A stretch of 64,000 bases of DNA, taken from the NCBI RefSeq assembly GCF_900108035.1, contig NZ_FNVS01000008.1, positions 1 through 64,000 on the forward strand, read 5' to 3'. Shown here piece after piece: positions 26,545 through 35,742 of this stretch. The notes beneath the pieces were generated by a model that did no database searches, had not been told where the DNA came from, and saw nothing but the letters and a program-made list of their open reading frames with translations. Position 1 is the first letter of the stretch, and every line of letters starts with the position of its first letter. The translations under genes were made by a program, and so were the position numbers. This stretch comes from Parabacteroides chinchillae (lineage in GTDB: Bacteria; Bacteroidota; Bacteroidia; Bacteroidales; Tannerellaceae).

Positions 26545-27660
26545 TTAGTTTTTAACCAGTGCATAGATATTGCCCGGCAGTGTTTTAATTATTCCATTCA
26601 TTTCCATTTCAAATAAAATTCCGGATAATTGATGGACTGCTATGTCCAGATGAAGTGCCAGCTGGTTAATGTGAAGTTCTTTCTTTTCATTAAGTAATGA
26701 TTGTATCTGGGTGAAATCTTCCCTTTCGGGAAAGGACAGTTCGGTTTGTATAGCGCCGGATTGTTTTTGTTGAGGTATATCCCAGCGCATGGCTGATATC
26801 AGGTCTTCGGCAGAGGTGATAAGACCTGCTTTGTTTTGTTTGACTAGCAAATGGCATCCTTTGGAATGTGTATCTGTAACTCTTCCGGGAAATGTGAAAA
26901 CATCTCTGCCATACGAAAAAGCAATATCGGCAGTGATTAAAGACCCTCCTTTGTCGGCAGATTCGATAACGATAGTTGCATCCGCCAGTCCAGCGACAAT
27001 CCGGTTGCGCTTTACAAAATTAGGTTTGTCTGGTTCTGTTTTGCTGGGAAAGTCGGTGAGAAGACCACCCTGTGGTAGCATCTCTACTGCCGTATTGCGA
27101 TGTATAGAGGGATAAATGCGATCTAGTCCGTGCGCGAGGACAGCTACCGTTGCCAATTGATTCTTTAATGCATTTCTGTGAGCACAGATATCTATACCGT
27201 AGGCCAGTCCGCTAACAATTAGCGTATCTGGTAAAAGACTTGCCATTTTATCGATTAATCCGGCTGTTAATTCGCGTCCGTAGTCAGTTGAATGGCGTGT
27301 CCCCACGATACTGATGATATGCTTCTGGTTTAAGTTGGCATTTCCTTTAAAATAAAATAAAACCGGAGCGTCCGGGCATTGCTTCAAACGTTCCGGATAT
27401 TCGTTGTCTGTCAGGAAGTAGGGGGTGATATTATTCTTTTCTATAAAGGCCAGTTCCTGTTCGGCTTTTAGGAATACCTCCGGACGTTTGATCTCTGCTG
27501 CTAACAGTGTTCCTATGCCCGGTACTTTTTCCAATGTTTGTTTTTTCTCTGAAAAGATAGCCTCGGGATCTCCGAATGTTTCTAAAAGATGACGGGCCAG
27601 GATATCTCCCACCCCGTTTATCATAGTCAGGCTTATTTGGTAAATCAGTTTGTTTGTCAT
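26545..27660 (-). CDS. dprA: DNA-processing protein DprA
   Basis: A 371-residue cytosolic protein that loads RecA on incoming single-stranded DNA during transformation. An N-terminal helix-hairpin-helix region (MINGVGDILARHLLE, VPGIGTLLAAEI) precedes the Rossmann core with GTRHSTDYG, SGLAYGIDICAHR, GLDRIYP and KRNRIVAGLADATIVIES; a C-terminal winged-helix-like domain (QLALHLDIAVHQLSGILFEME) follows. It is 3 bp downstream of a thioesterase gene in an operon with a U32 protein. Confidence 0.96.
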   Translation of the reverse strand: MTNKLIYQISLTMINGVGDILARHLLETFGDPEAIFSEKKQTLEKVPGIGTLLAAEIKRPEVFLKAEQELAFIEKNNITPYFLTDNEYPERLKQCPDAPVLFYFKGNANLNQKHIISIVGTRHSTDYGRELTAGLIDKMASLLPDTLIVSGLAYGIDICAHRNALKNQLATVAVLAHGLDRIYPSIHRNTAVEMLPQGGLLTDFPSKTEPDKPNFVKRNRIVAGLADATIVIESADKGGSLITADIAFSYGRDVFTFPGRVTDTHSKGCHLLVKQNKAGLITSAEDLISAMRWDIPQQKQSGAIQTELSFPEREDFTQIQSLLNEKKELHINQLALHLDIAVHQLSGILFEMEMNGIIKTLPGNIYALVKN

Positions 27661-27663
27661 GTA

Positions 27664-28068
27664 TTACTTGTTCAATCGTTTCAGCATTTCGTCGAAATAC
27701 TCTCCCCTGGTTAATTTGCCATCTTGTACAATGACAGATTCTACAATGCCCTTAGTTGCGAGGGCACCGTCTGACGCCCGGTAAATATCCTGTTCGAATA
27801 CGAGTTTTACCCCTTTTTTGTATACATTCAGGCCGGAGATATAACTGTCATCGCTTTTAAGTGATGTTTTGTATTGTATCTCTACCCGCGATACGAAACC
27901 ATCTATGCCTTTGTCATGCATGGCACCGAAGTTTTCTCCCAGCGATTCCAGAAATTCATGACGTGTATGTTCCATATAATGTTGGTAATTGGAATTATTT
28001 ACAACCCCCTGCAGGTCACATTCGTAGTCGCGCACTTTATCTGTCAGTTTAAAAATATATTCTTTCAT
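27664..28068 (-). CDS. Acyl-CoA thioesterase, YbgC/FadM-like hotdog fold
   Basis: A 134-residue hotdog-fold protein. The motif CDLQGVVNNSNYQHYMEHTRHEFL is the 4-hydroxybenzoyl-CoA thioesterase signature, though the usual catalytic Asp position reads Asp-Leu-Gln here. It should hydrolyse acyl-CoA in the cytosol; the chain specificity is unknown. It lies between dprA (3 bp) and the U32 gene (1 bp), an arrangement suggesting translational coupling. Confidence 0.9.
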   Translation of the reverse strand: MKEYIFKLTDKVRDYECDLQGVVNNSNYQHYMEHTRHEFLESLGENFGAMHDKGIDGFVSRVEIQYKTSLKSDDSYISGLNVYKKGVKLVFEQDIYRASDGALATKGIVESVIVQDGKLTRGEYFDEMLKRLNK

Positions 28069-28069
28069 G

Positions 28070-29329
28070 TTATTTCAGTTCATTTGTAATGATATTCGGT
28101 TCCATTTTATAAAGTCGGTCGGAAGGACGTATTTTCTCATTGACTTTGAATGAAAAACGTTCACCTTTTACGGTTTCAGGTACCGGTTTCAGGTCGACGC
28201 GGATTTCGTTTATTGTCTGCATGACAGCCCCGGTTGTGGGTCCGGTAATCAGAATTTCGTCTCCTACATTCAATTTGCCTGATTCCATTTCAAATTCGGC
28301 AACTCCCAATCCACTGAAATATTTAATACCTTTGGCTAAGTATACTTTCTTTTTAGTGGCTCCCGAACCATATTTACTACTCCATTCACCCAAGCGTTGT
28401 CCTAAATAGTAACCGTCCCAGAAACCGCGGTTAAAGACACTTTTTAGCCGTTGATCCCACTCTTCTACCTTTTCTTCATTAAAAGTACCGTTGCAATAGG
28501 CTTGTACGGCTTCTTTGTAGCATTCGGTAACAATACGCACATACTCCGGTCCGCGGGCACGTCCTTCTATCTTAAAGACTCGTACGCCGGCATCCATCAT
28601 TTTATTCATAAAATGGATCGTTTTTAAGTCTTTTGGAGACATGATGTATTGATTCTCTATATCCAGCTCAACATTGCTGTCTTTATCTTTCACTGTATAA
28701 GCACGACGACATATCTGCATACAAGCTCCCCTGTTGGCCGAAGCATTCATTTCGTGCAGGCTTAAATAGCATTTACCTGATACGGCCATGCATAAGGCTC
28801 CGTGAGCAAACATTTCGATGCGGATCAATTCTCCTTTGGGACCTTTGATCTGTTGTTCTACGATCTGTTTGTATATTTCGCTTACTTGTTTCAAGTTCAA
28901 TTCACGTGCCAGTACTACCACATCTGCAAAACGGGCATAAAATTTTAATGCTTCTACGTTGGAAATGTTCAATTGAGTGGATAAATGTACTTCCTGCCCG
29001 ATACTGTTGGCATAATCCATTGCAGCTACGTCTGCCGCAATTATAGCGGAAATTCCGGCAGCCTTTGCTGCATCGATAATTTCGCGCATCAAAGGGATGT
29101 CTTCTCCGTAAATAACAGTGTTTACAGTTAGGTAACTTTTGATTCCGTGTTCACGACAAATGGAGACGATACGGCGTAAATCGTCTGTTGTGAAATTGTT
29201 GGAGGAGCGGGAACGCATGTTCAGTCCCTCAATCCCGAAATAAATAGAATCGGCACCTCCCTGTATGGCCGCCATTAAAGATTCGTAAGAACCTACCGGC
29301 GCCATTATTTCAAAATTTTTCTCGTTCAA
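28070..29329 (-). CDS. U32-family protein, TrhP/YegQ-like tRNA hydroxylation factor
   Basis: A 419-residue protein annotated in this family as peptidase U32. The TIM-barrel start (EIMAPVGSYESLMAAIQGGA) and the signature IEMFAHGALCMAVSGKCYLS, followed by ANRGACMQICRRAY, are diagnostic; the Cys residues may bind an iron-sulfur cluster. The length fits TrhP, which in E. coli helps make 5-hydroxyuridine in tRNA, and protease activity is doubtful. It heads the U32-thioesterase-dprA operon. Confidence 0.88.
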   Translation of the reverse strand: MNEKNFEIMAPVGSYESLMAAIQGGADSIYFGIEGLNMRSRSSNNFTTDDLRRIVSICREHGIKSYLTVNTVIYGEDIPLMREIIDAAKAAGISAIIAADVAAMDYANSIGQEVHLSTQLNISNVEALKFYARFADVVVLARELNLKQVSEIYKQIVEQQIKGPKGELIRIEMFAHGALCMAVSGKCYLSLHEMNASANRGACMQICRRAYTVKDKDSNVELDIENQYIMSPKDLKTIHFMNKMMDAGVRVFKIEGRARGPEYVRIVTECYKEAVQAYCNGTFNEEKVEEWDQRLKSVFNRGFWDGYYLGQRLGEWSSKYGSGATKKKVYLAKGIKYFSGLGVAEFEMESGKLNVGDEILITGPTTGAVMQTINEIRVDLKPVPETVKGERFSFKVNEKIRPSDRLYKMEPNIITNELK

Positions 29330-29358
29330 TGTTCTCTCTGAATTAAATATTTACCTCA

Positions 29359-29366
29359 CAAAGATA
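29359..29366 (-). promoter_or_regulatory. -7 element TATCTTTG for the U32-thioesterase-dprA operon
   Basis: A minus-strand TATCTTTG lies 30 bp upstream of the U32 start. No clear -33 box is seen. Confidence 0.5.
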
Positions 29367-29386
29367 CGCGTTATTTTTGGAATTGC

Positions 29387-30496
29387 CTACATGACAGGCT
29401 GTACCACTTCCCAGCCGGTAATTGTCTGGAGAAAGCCTACAAGCTCTTTAGCCATTTTTTTATGTTGTTTCATTGAAGGATGCCAACCGGAACCATAGCC
29501 AAGTGAACCGTCTTGCGGGGTCATGTCAAAACGATAGACATTGGTGTATCCTTCGGTTTTAAGTTTAGCAAGCGCTTGATCCATGGCATTTCTTACGTCT
29601 TTCAATGGTTTGCCATTCAACATAACACCGCTCAAAAGAACGATCTTTGCTTTGGGATAATAACTACGGAGATCATGGATAAAATTAACATAGGCATTTT
29701 TTAGTTTGCCGGTATCATACGTGTTATTTGATACGTCGTTTGTTCCGAGATTGATGCAAATTACATCTGGTATATATCGGGAAAAGTCCCATGTTTCAGT
29801 ACTGTCCATGAATTGTGTTTGGTAATACAAATCAGGAAGACAAGTGCCGGCTGAGCCTTCTATCGAATCACCATAATTGCGATATACACCGATACCGGAT
29901 TTTGCTACAACCAGATGTTGTGCGTTAAACGCCCGGGCTGTTGTTGCTCCGTAGGTATAATAAAAATTTTCATCCTTGTAATCAAAAGGACTCTCAGCTT
30001 CCGCTTCTATACCGTATCCGCAGGTAATGGAGTTTCCGATAAATTCGATTTTCTTTTCCGGCAGGGCTGGCGGTGGTAATAATTTCATCCCTTTATCCAG
30101 ATAAAATCCGCGAAATTCAGGACGGAAATCTCTTCCTTCGTAGGCCAACATGATTACAGCTTTGTGTTTGCCCTTGGAAAGATGGCTGGCTATCGGAAGA
30201 ATACTGTCGTTTTCCATAGATGTAACTCTAAAAGGTTTACCACCATCAAGTTCTACCGTGAAATATCCGCTGTGCGGTTTTACTCTCATAGAGAGGGAAG
30301 TGCCTTCGAAGTTTATTATGATTTGTACCCCAGGATAAGTGAATGCCGGAGATTTGGGATTTTGGAAACTGACACGACCGGTATATAGAATATTTGAGTT
30401 GTCGGCCGGAATAAAAGTGCTTTGCTGTGCATAAACTTCAGTTGTACAAAAAATACTTCCTAATAGGAGTAATAATAAAATATCAATTCTTTTCAT
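29387..30496 (-). CDS. SGNH-family esterase, CE2-like acetyl-xylan esterase
   Basis: A 369-residue exported protein (signal peptide to about residue 24, EVYAQ). Residues 25-140 form a jelly-roll domain typical of CE2 esterases, and the rest is an SGNH hydrolase: FIGNSITCGYGIE (nucleophile Ser), CINLGTNDVS (oxyanion Asn) and GSGWHPSMKQHKKMA (catalytic His). It likely removes acetyl groups from plant or host polysaccharides outside the cytoplasm. It is a single gene divergent from dusB and not linked to the nearby PUL. Confidence 0.9.
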   Translation of the reverse strand: MKRIDILLLLLLGSIFCTTEVYAQQSTFIPADNSNILYTGRVSFQNPKSPAFTYPGVQIIINFEGTSLSMRVKPHSGYFTVELDGGKPFRVTSMENDSILPIASHLSKGKHKAVIMLAYEGRDFRPEFRGFYLDKGMKLLPPPALPEKKIEFIGNSITCGYGIEAEAESPFDYKDENFYYTYGATTARAFNAQHLVVAKSGIGVYRNYGDSIEGSAGTCLPDLYYQTQFMDSTETWDFSRYIPDVICINLGTNDVSNNTYDTGKLKNAYVNFIHDLRSYYPKAKIVLLSGVMLNGKPLKDVRNAMDQALAKLKTEGYTNVYRFDMTPQDGSLGYGSGWHPSMKQHKKMAKELVGFLQTITGWEVVQPVM

Positions 30497-30591
30497 ACGT
30501 ATGATTTAATATGTTAGACGTGCAAATATACCGTATTCTTGCCGGAAAAGCTGTATTTTTGCAATTGTAAAAAGAAGAGTTATATATAGAT

Positions 30592-31581
30592 ATGAAAATA
30601 GGTACTATTGATTTAGGTGAACGCCCGGTATTTCTTGCCCCGATGGAAGACGTGACGGATATATCTTTTCGGTTAATGTGTAAACGTTTCGGAGCAGATA
30701 TGGTTTATACGGAATTTGTATCTAGTGATGCCTTGATCCGTAGCGTAAATAAGACGCAGCAGAAATTACAGGTTGCTGAAGATGAACGGCCGGTCGCTAT
30801 TCAGATATATGGAAAAGATGTGGAGTCGATGGTTGAAGCTGCCCGTATTTGTGAAGCTGCCCGTCCGGATATTTTAGATATTAATTTTGGTTGTCCCGTT
30901 AAAAAGGTTGCAGGAAAGGGGGCCGGCGCGGGTATGTTACGCAATATACCTTTGATGTTGCAAATTACGCGTGAAGTAGTAAACGCGGTCAATATTCCGG
31001 TTACTGTCAAAACACGTTTAGGGTGGGATGCAGACAATAAGATTATAGTAGATCTTGCCGAACAATTGCAGGATTGCGGTATTGCCGCCCTTTCTATTCA
31101 TGGGAGAACGAGGGCGCAAATGTATACGGGAGAGGCGGACTGGACATTGATCGGTGAAGTGAAAAATAACCCGCGTATGAATATCCCTATTATTGGGAAT
31201 GGAGATGTTACTTCTGCCGAAGGGTGCAAACAATGTTTTGATACTTATGGAGTGGATGGTGTTATGATAGGCAGGGGAAGTATTGGTCGTCCATGGATAT
31301 TCAGAGAGGTAAAACATTTCCTTCATACAGGAGAGTTATTGCCGGAGGAACCTTTCAGTTGGTACTTAAATATTTTAAAACAACAAGTGTTGCAAAGTGT
31401 AGAGCGTCTGGACGAACGCCGCGGTATATTGCATATACGCCGTCATCTGGCTGCTACTCCTTTATTCAAAGGAATTACTGATTTTAAACAAACTCGTGTT
31501 GCTATGTTGCGTGCCGAAACAGTGGAAGAATTATTCGGAATTATGGATATTATACCTGAGAAGTTCGGAATCATCAAATAG
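30592..31581 (+). CDS. dusB: tRNA-dihydrouridine synthase DusB
   Basis: A 329-residue FMN enzyme that reduces uridines to dihydrouridine in tRNA. Motifs are APMEDVTDISFRLMCKRFGA, DINFGCPVKKVAGKGAGAGM (the catalytic Cys), KTRLGW, IHGRTRAQMYTGEADW and NGDVTSAEGC, GVMIGRGSIGRPWIF. It is a single plus-strand gene; a TATTTTTG -7 element lies about 40 bp upstream. Length fits DusB. Confidence 0.95.
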   Translation: MKIGTIDLGERPVFLAPMEDVTDISFRLMCKRFGADMVYTEFVSSDALIRSVNKTQQKLQVAEDERPVAIQIYGKDVESMVEAARICEAARPDILDINFGCPVKKVAGKGAGAGMLRNIPLMLQITREVVNAVNIPVTVKTRLGWDADNKIIVDLAEQLQDCGIAALSIHGRTRAQMYTGEADWTLIGEVKNNPRMNIPIIGNGDVTSAEGCKQCFDTYGVDGVMIGRGSIGRPWIFREVKHFLHTGELLPEEPFSWYLNILKQQVLQSVERLDERRGILHIRRHLAATPLFKGITDFKQTRVAMLRAETVEELFGIMDIIPEKFGIIK

Positions 31582-31648
31582 AATTGTTGATATATATCAA
31601 AATGAAATATAAATATAGTGATTTTACAATAAAATGATATATTTTCTA

Positions 31649-31678
31649 TTGTTTTTTATGTAAATCATTTTATATTTG
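31649..31678 (+). promoter_or_regulatory. Promoter of small-RNA element 2
   Basis: TTG (31649-31651), a 19-bp spacer and TATATTTG (31671-31678) fit the Bacteroidetes consensus. Confidence 0.78.
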
Positions 31679-31684
31679 CACCGA

Positions 31685-31803
31685 GTTTTTTTCATAGTAT
31701 TTTAGATCTAAGGTTAACAAGTCTTTGCAGGAGGGAGTCGGGATGACTGTTTCTTTGGGAAGCATAAAAAAGTCGTACTGTAATTTTGCAGTACGGCTTT
31801 TTT
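31685..31803 (+). ncRNA. Small-RNA-like element 2
   Basis: A roughly 119-nt unit with its own promoter. It shares with element 1 the 5' block TTTTTTTCATAGTATTTTAG, then ATCTAAGGTTAACAA, and an apical AGTC-GGGAT-GACT hairpin (31737-31748 region). Unlike element 1 it continues for about 20 nt and ends in a second, strong hairpin with a T-run. The downstream gene is on the opposite strand, so it is an independent transcript. Function is unknown. Confidence 0.65.
31766..31803. terminator. Strong bidirectional terminator
   Basis: AAAAAAGTCGTACTG pairs with CAGTACGGCTTTTTT across an 8-nt loop. Plus strand ends in TTTTTT; the minus strand also ends in CTTTTTT, so it can end the phosphatase gene cluster as well. 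Confidence 0.88.
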
Positions 31804-31822
31804 ATAACGGGTTAGTCTGTAA

Positions 31823-32806
31823 CTATTTCTTTTTAATGTTTAATGGTAACACTTCATTCTGATACGGGGCTACAACTTTAAAATTTCCTTTATCATCTGT
31901 CCAGCGGCAGGAAGCAATGGAAACTGCATTTCCTTTGATGCGTAGTACGGCAAAAGAGCCATTACCGTCTTTGTCCGGCCAGGCATTGTTTACCTGATAG
32001 ATTGGGTAGCCGCGATAATGTTGCAGGGAAGCCGTATGGGTATGTCCTACTAAAAATGCAGCTATATTGTATTGATTCAAAATATCGAACAAATGATCGC
32101 GCTCCTGTTGAGGCCACCATTTGATTGCCCATTTGTCTACACCGTAATGTTGGATGTATACGACCGGATTTCCGTTAGAAGCGTACGTTTTGAGATCGTT
32201 GGCAAGCCAGTCCAGATTACTTTCGCAATAGGCGGTATCTCCGGAGAAGCGTTGTGCCTGTACAAAATGAACATCACCAATATTCCATGAATAACTACGG
32301 CTGGATGGATGCAGGTTCAGGATTTCCTTTTTTGCCAGTTTATCATTCAGGATAGAGTCGATATAATGCAACGTGAAAGCACGTCCTTTTAGATTATCAA
32401 ATACTTTATCCGATACACCCGGATCGATGTCATGGTTGCCCAAACCGGGATAGACTGTGTAATGAATGGTTTTTTCGCCATCACCCGTTTCGTAACGTTG
32501 GCGGTAAAGAGACAGGATTTCGGGACGGGCTTTGTCGAACATATCACCGGCAAGAATAACGCCGTCCAGCTTTTTTACCTTCTCTCCTGCAATACCCGGT
32601 GCTGCATTTTGGGGGAAAGTAAAATTGTTCTCGATACGATTCATAGTTACTACATGGTAGTATTGGTCTGTTTCCGGCGGAAAGTCAAAATGCAAATCTC
32701 CGGCTATCACGACTGTAACGTCTCGTTCGGGTTTTTGTTCTTGTGCATTCAAATAAGATATACATAAGGCCGATAAGACTGTCATCAATAGATATTTCAT
32801 GTTCAT
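31823..32806 (-). CDS. Calcineurin-like metallophosphoesterase, exported
   Basis: A 327-residue protein with signal peptide (MNMKYLLMTVLSALCISYLNAQ). Metal-binding motifs appear in order: IAGDLHFDF, LAGDMFDKA, PGLGNHDID, YIQHYGVDKWA and LVGHTHTA, so the dinuclear site is intact. It hydrolyses a phosphate ester in the periplasm or outside; the substrate is not known. Its ATG overlaps the stop of the MGH1-like gene (ATGA), and it is the last gene of the PUL enzyme cluster. Confidence 0.92.
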   Translation of the reverse strand: MNMKYLLMTVLSALCISYLNAQEQKPERDVTVVIAGDLHFDFPPETDQYYHVVTMNRIENNFTFPQNAAPGIAGEKVKKLDGVILAGDMFDKARPEILSLYRQRYETGDGEKTIHYTVYPGLGNHDIDPGVSDKVFDNLKGRAFTLHYIDSILNDKLAKKEILNLHPSSRSYSWNIGDVHFVQAQRFSGDTAYCESNLDWLANDLKTYASNGNPVVYIQHYGVDKWAIKWWPQQERDHLFDILNQYNIAAFLVGHTHTASLQHYRGYPIYQVNNAWPDKDGNGSFAVLRIKGNAVSIASCRWTDDKGNFKVVAPYQNEVLPLNIKKK

Positions 32807-34431
32807 ACAGTTTGTGTTCCTTCTTTGATGTTTATAACTTTTTGTTTATCTCCCCATAGAACAGTCAGTTCGAAAGGTGTGTTACTGCTGATTTCGATTT
32901 GCGGTTCCTGGGTAGCAGAAGTACGTGGTTTCACTTTAACGTCAACCAGACCTTCGGTGCCGAACGGATAGCGTTTAATGCCGTAGCTCTCTGTTAAGTT
33001 TACATCAATGGTCATCTTTTTATCATATACATTGGAACGGATGCCGAAGATATGTTCGATCAAGACGGCAATAGGGGGTAGCCCTGTCCAGCCAATAAAG
33101 TCGGGGCGTGCCATAAATCCCGGTTCCATAGTCTCGGGTGCATAATATTCCCAGAATGTTCCGGTATTTTTATAAACGCCGAATACGTTATTATAATGAT
33201 TCGTTGCGATGTCGTAAGCCATCTTACGGTAGCCTTTGTCTGCCAGTCCTGTTAGCACCATATAAGTGGCTCCGGGCCATACACCGCCTTGCCAGTAGCG
33301 TCCGTTGGTTTTGTATTTTGCATTATTGGCTGCCAATGAAGGTATACGGTGAGGGCGGTTAAAGGTTTCTTTGTTATCCAGTTCGGCAACAAATGCGTCC
33401 AGGCGTTCTTTGGGAAGCACATCGGTAAGCAGTGCCCAGTAAGCATAGATACCTTTTGTGGATGAGAGGGAGCCGTCGCGGTATTGGTCGAACAGGCATT
33501 TTTCTTTATCATCCCATAAGTTTTCGTTGATATAGGCTTTCAGCATCTTCTGTTCATCTTCAAAATCTTCAATTTCTTGCCAGCGTTCCAAGTAAAATCC
33601 CATTTCAAGTAATAAACCTGCTATGAAGTATTGCTGCAAGGTTGCATCCAGCCATATCATGTGGCCGTGGCTGTAAATCATATTATATTCCGGTTGTACG
33701 CGGGGCATGTTATCCATTCCCGTTCCCCAGCCGCTGCTCCAGTAGGTTCCGTTACGCCAGGTATGGTTCAGCTTGAGCCATTTGTAGTAGGCGCAGAGTA
33801 CGGGGAATATCTTATGCAAGCGTTCGGTGTCTCCGAATTGCTTGTAATAAATCATTTCGCTCCAGGGCAGAATGTTGGGGCCTGTGCTGGTAGGGTCATA
33901 ACGTTCGAAGCAATCGGCCCCGTCCGATTTGATTTCGCGGCAGATAAATCCGTCGGGATGCTGTTTTGCGTAGAAGTTATCCAATGTGCGCTGGAATGGG
34001 AAAAAACGTGTGCCGTAACGGGCAAACATCGTGATGAAGGCGGAATCCCACATAAAGATATTACCGTTGTAGGCTGTGTCAATGTAGCTGGAAACGAATC
34101 CGGAGCCGGCTTCGGGGGCTTTGATGTTGCGCACTCCTATTTCCCATGCTTTCCAGTACATTTCCAATTCTTTGGCATGTCCGTCCCAGATGGGTTCTGG
34201 TAGTATTTTTTTTGCTTCTGCAAACGAGCCCGGTACAGTTGTTTCGGGAGAGGCTATGCGATATTCGTTCTCTGTAACCAGGGGTTCTTTCAGATATGTA
34301 TTTTTGTAAGGAAGGCGATACTTGGGAATATCTTCTTCCGTCTTGCTTTGTGCCAGCAGGCTGCTTGCCGGAATAGCTGTTGCACTGGCGGCGAGAAGAG
34401 ATTGTTTCAGGAAATTTCGTCTTGTAGTCAT
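32803..34431 (-). CDS. MGH1-like glycoside hydrolase with Tat signal
   Basis: A 542-residue protein that starts with a twin-arginine signal (TTRRNFLKQSLLAASATAIP). The rest is an (alpha/alpha)6 barrel similar to GH37/GH63/mannosylglycerate-hydrolase-type enzymes: FMWDSAFITMFARYG, SSGWGTGMDNMPRVQ, and KTNGRYWQGGVWPGATYMV. Such enzymes cut alpha-linked glucose or mannose units; here the neighbouring GH92 gene points to mannose. Twin-arginine export implies folding, and possibly metal loading, before export. It is translationally coupled to the metallophosphoesterase gene. Confidence 0.83.
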   Translation of the reverse strand: MTTRRNFLKQSLLAASATAIPASSLLAQSKTEEDIPKYRLPYKNTYLKEPLVTENEYRIASPETTVPGSFAEAKKILPEPIWDGHAKELEMYWKAWEIGVRNIKAPEAGSGFVSSYIDTAYNGNIFMWDSAFITMFARYGTRFFPFQRTLDNFYAKQHPDGFICREIKSDGADCFERYDPTSTGPNILPWSEMIYYKQFGDTERLHKIFPVLCAYYKWLKLNHTWRNGTYWSSGWGTGMDNMPRVQPEYNMIYSHGHMIWLDATLQQYFIAGLLLEMGFYLERWQEIEDFEDEQKMLKAYINENLWDDKEKCLFDQYRDGSLSSTKGIYAYWALLTDVLPKERLDAFVAELDNKETFNRPHRIPSLAANNAKYKTNGRYWQGGVWPGATYMVLTGLADKGYRKMAYDIATNHYNNVFGVYKNTGTFWEYYAPETMEPGFMARPDFIGWTGLPPIAVLIEHIFGIRSNVYDKKMTIDVNLTESYGIKRYPFGTEGLVDVKVKPRTSATQEPQIEISSNTPFELTVLWGDKQKVINIKEGTQTV

Positions 34432-34480
34432 ATTTTTCGGTATTTAGAATTTGAACAAATATAATCAAATCTGAATAATA

Positions 34481-35626
34481 TTAGAGTCCCATCAGGGTTT
34501 TGATCTTCTTCATAACATCTGTGTTTTCGAAAATTCCTGTGAAGTTTTCGCATCCGGGGCCGAAACTATAGACAGGAACCATTACACCGCTATGTCCTCC
34601 GGTAGAGAACTTGCATACGATACGGCCTTCGTCCAGATCGCCGTCAACCAGGGTAAGGCCTCCTGTTTCGTGGTCGGCTGTTACTACTACCAGTGTTTCG
34701 CCGTCTTGTGCAGCCCATTGCATTACGCGGCCTACGGTGCGGTCGAAGTCGTGTGTCTCCTGCATCAGCAGATCCAGATCGTTGAAGTGTCCATAGTCAT
34801 CCAGTTGAGAGCCTTCTATCATAAGAAAGAAGCCCTGAGGGTTCTGATTCAATAATTCGATCGCCTTCATGGATGCACGTGCCAGCAAATCGCCGCGTTC
34901 GGCAGGAAGCGGAGTATCTACTGTGTCGGTTACGCAGAATACTTTGCCTTTTTGAATGCCTGCCAGTTCTTCCCAACTGCGTGGGGTTTGATATCCTTTG
35001 TCGCGTAATTCTTTGAAAAGGTCGCGACCGTCTTCACGATTTTCAAATAGTTTTGATCCGCCACCAAATACATAATCTACGTCGCAGTTTACATAATCTG
35101 TAACGATGGCAGCTTCGGCGTCACGGTCGGTGTTATGACAACAGAAGTCGGCCGGGGTTGCATCCCACAAGCGGCAGGTAACGGCCACGCCGCTGGATAG
35201 TCCTTTTTTGTTTGCTAATTTGCATAGTGATTCCAGCGGACGTCCTTCGGGGTCTACACCTACCATATGATAGTTTGTCTTATGTCCTGTGGCCAGAGCT
35301 GTTCCACCGGCTCCCGAATCGGTTATTAGTTTATTGGCACAATAGGTCTTAGACAAGCCTACGGTCTGACAGTTGTCCAGCCATAGATGGCCGCGGTTGG
35401 CTGTCCATGCCGAGTATACGTGCATCAAACTCATTCCATCGCCAATCATCAGGATGACGTTCTTTATCTTTTTGCCCTGGGGCGGAGTTATTTTTTCAAC
35501 AGCATAGGGTGTTTTCAACACGTAAGTCTGTTCTTTGTCGCGGCGGCTTTGTGCCCTACAGTTCGGGATGATGACCGCAAAGGCAACGATAGATGCGATT
35601 ATCGCAATGAATACATTTCTTTTCAT
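34481..35626 (-). CDS. Alkaline phosphatase
   Basis: About 381 residues from the ATG at 35624-35626, which begins a signal peptide (MKRNVFIAIIASIVAFAV); the frame extends upstream but not as a signal. Alkaline phosphatase motifs are IGDGMSLMHVYSA (metal Asp), ITDSGAGGTALATGHKTN (Ser nucleophile), IEGSQLDDYGHFND, VVTADHETGG and TGGHSGVMVP. The enzyme releases phosphate from many monoesters in the periplasm. It lies between GH92 (116 bp) and the MGH1-like gene (49 bp), so it is part of the PUL cluster, not an isolated Pho gene. Confidence 0.94.
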   Translation of the reverse strand: MKRNVFIAIIASIVAFAVIIPNCRAQSRRDKEQTYVLKTPYAVEKITPPQGKKIKNVILMIGDGMSLMHVYSAWTANRGHLWLDNCQTVGLSKTYCANKLITDSGAGGTALATGHKTNYHMVGVDPEGRPLESLCKLANKKGLSSGVAVTCRLWDATPADFCCHNTDRDAEAAIVTDYVNCDVDYVFGGGSKLFENREDGRDLFKELRDKGYQTPRSWEELAGIQKGKVFCVTDTVDTPLPAERGDLLARASMKAIELLNQNPQGFFLMIEGSQLDDYGHFNDLDLLMQETHDFDRTVGRVMQWAAQDGETLVVVTADHETGGLTLVDGDLDEGRIVCKFSTGGHSGVMVPVYSFGPGCENFTGIFENTDVMKKIKTLMGL

Positions 35627-35742
35627 ACTTGAATTATTTATGTCGTTTGTGTCTTTTATTTCAAATTTAACCGACAAAATGCTCATGCACGTGTGCGGGG
35701 AGGTTTTGTTGGCCGGCAATCCTTTTTTTCTCTTTTCCGGCT

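Noticed and set aside
25361-26545. Attachment-site duplication of the tRNA-Leu 3' end
   Set aside because: No second copy of the tRNA 3' sequence was seen before dprA, so integration at this tRNA is not shown.
33631-34203. 190-residue plus-strand frame
   Set aside because: Antisense to the MGH1-like glycosidase gene.
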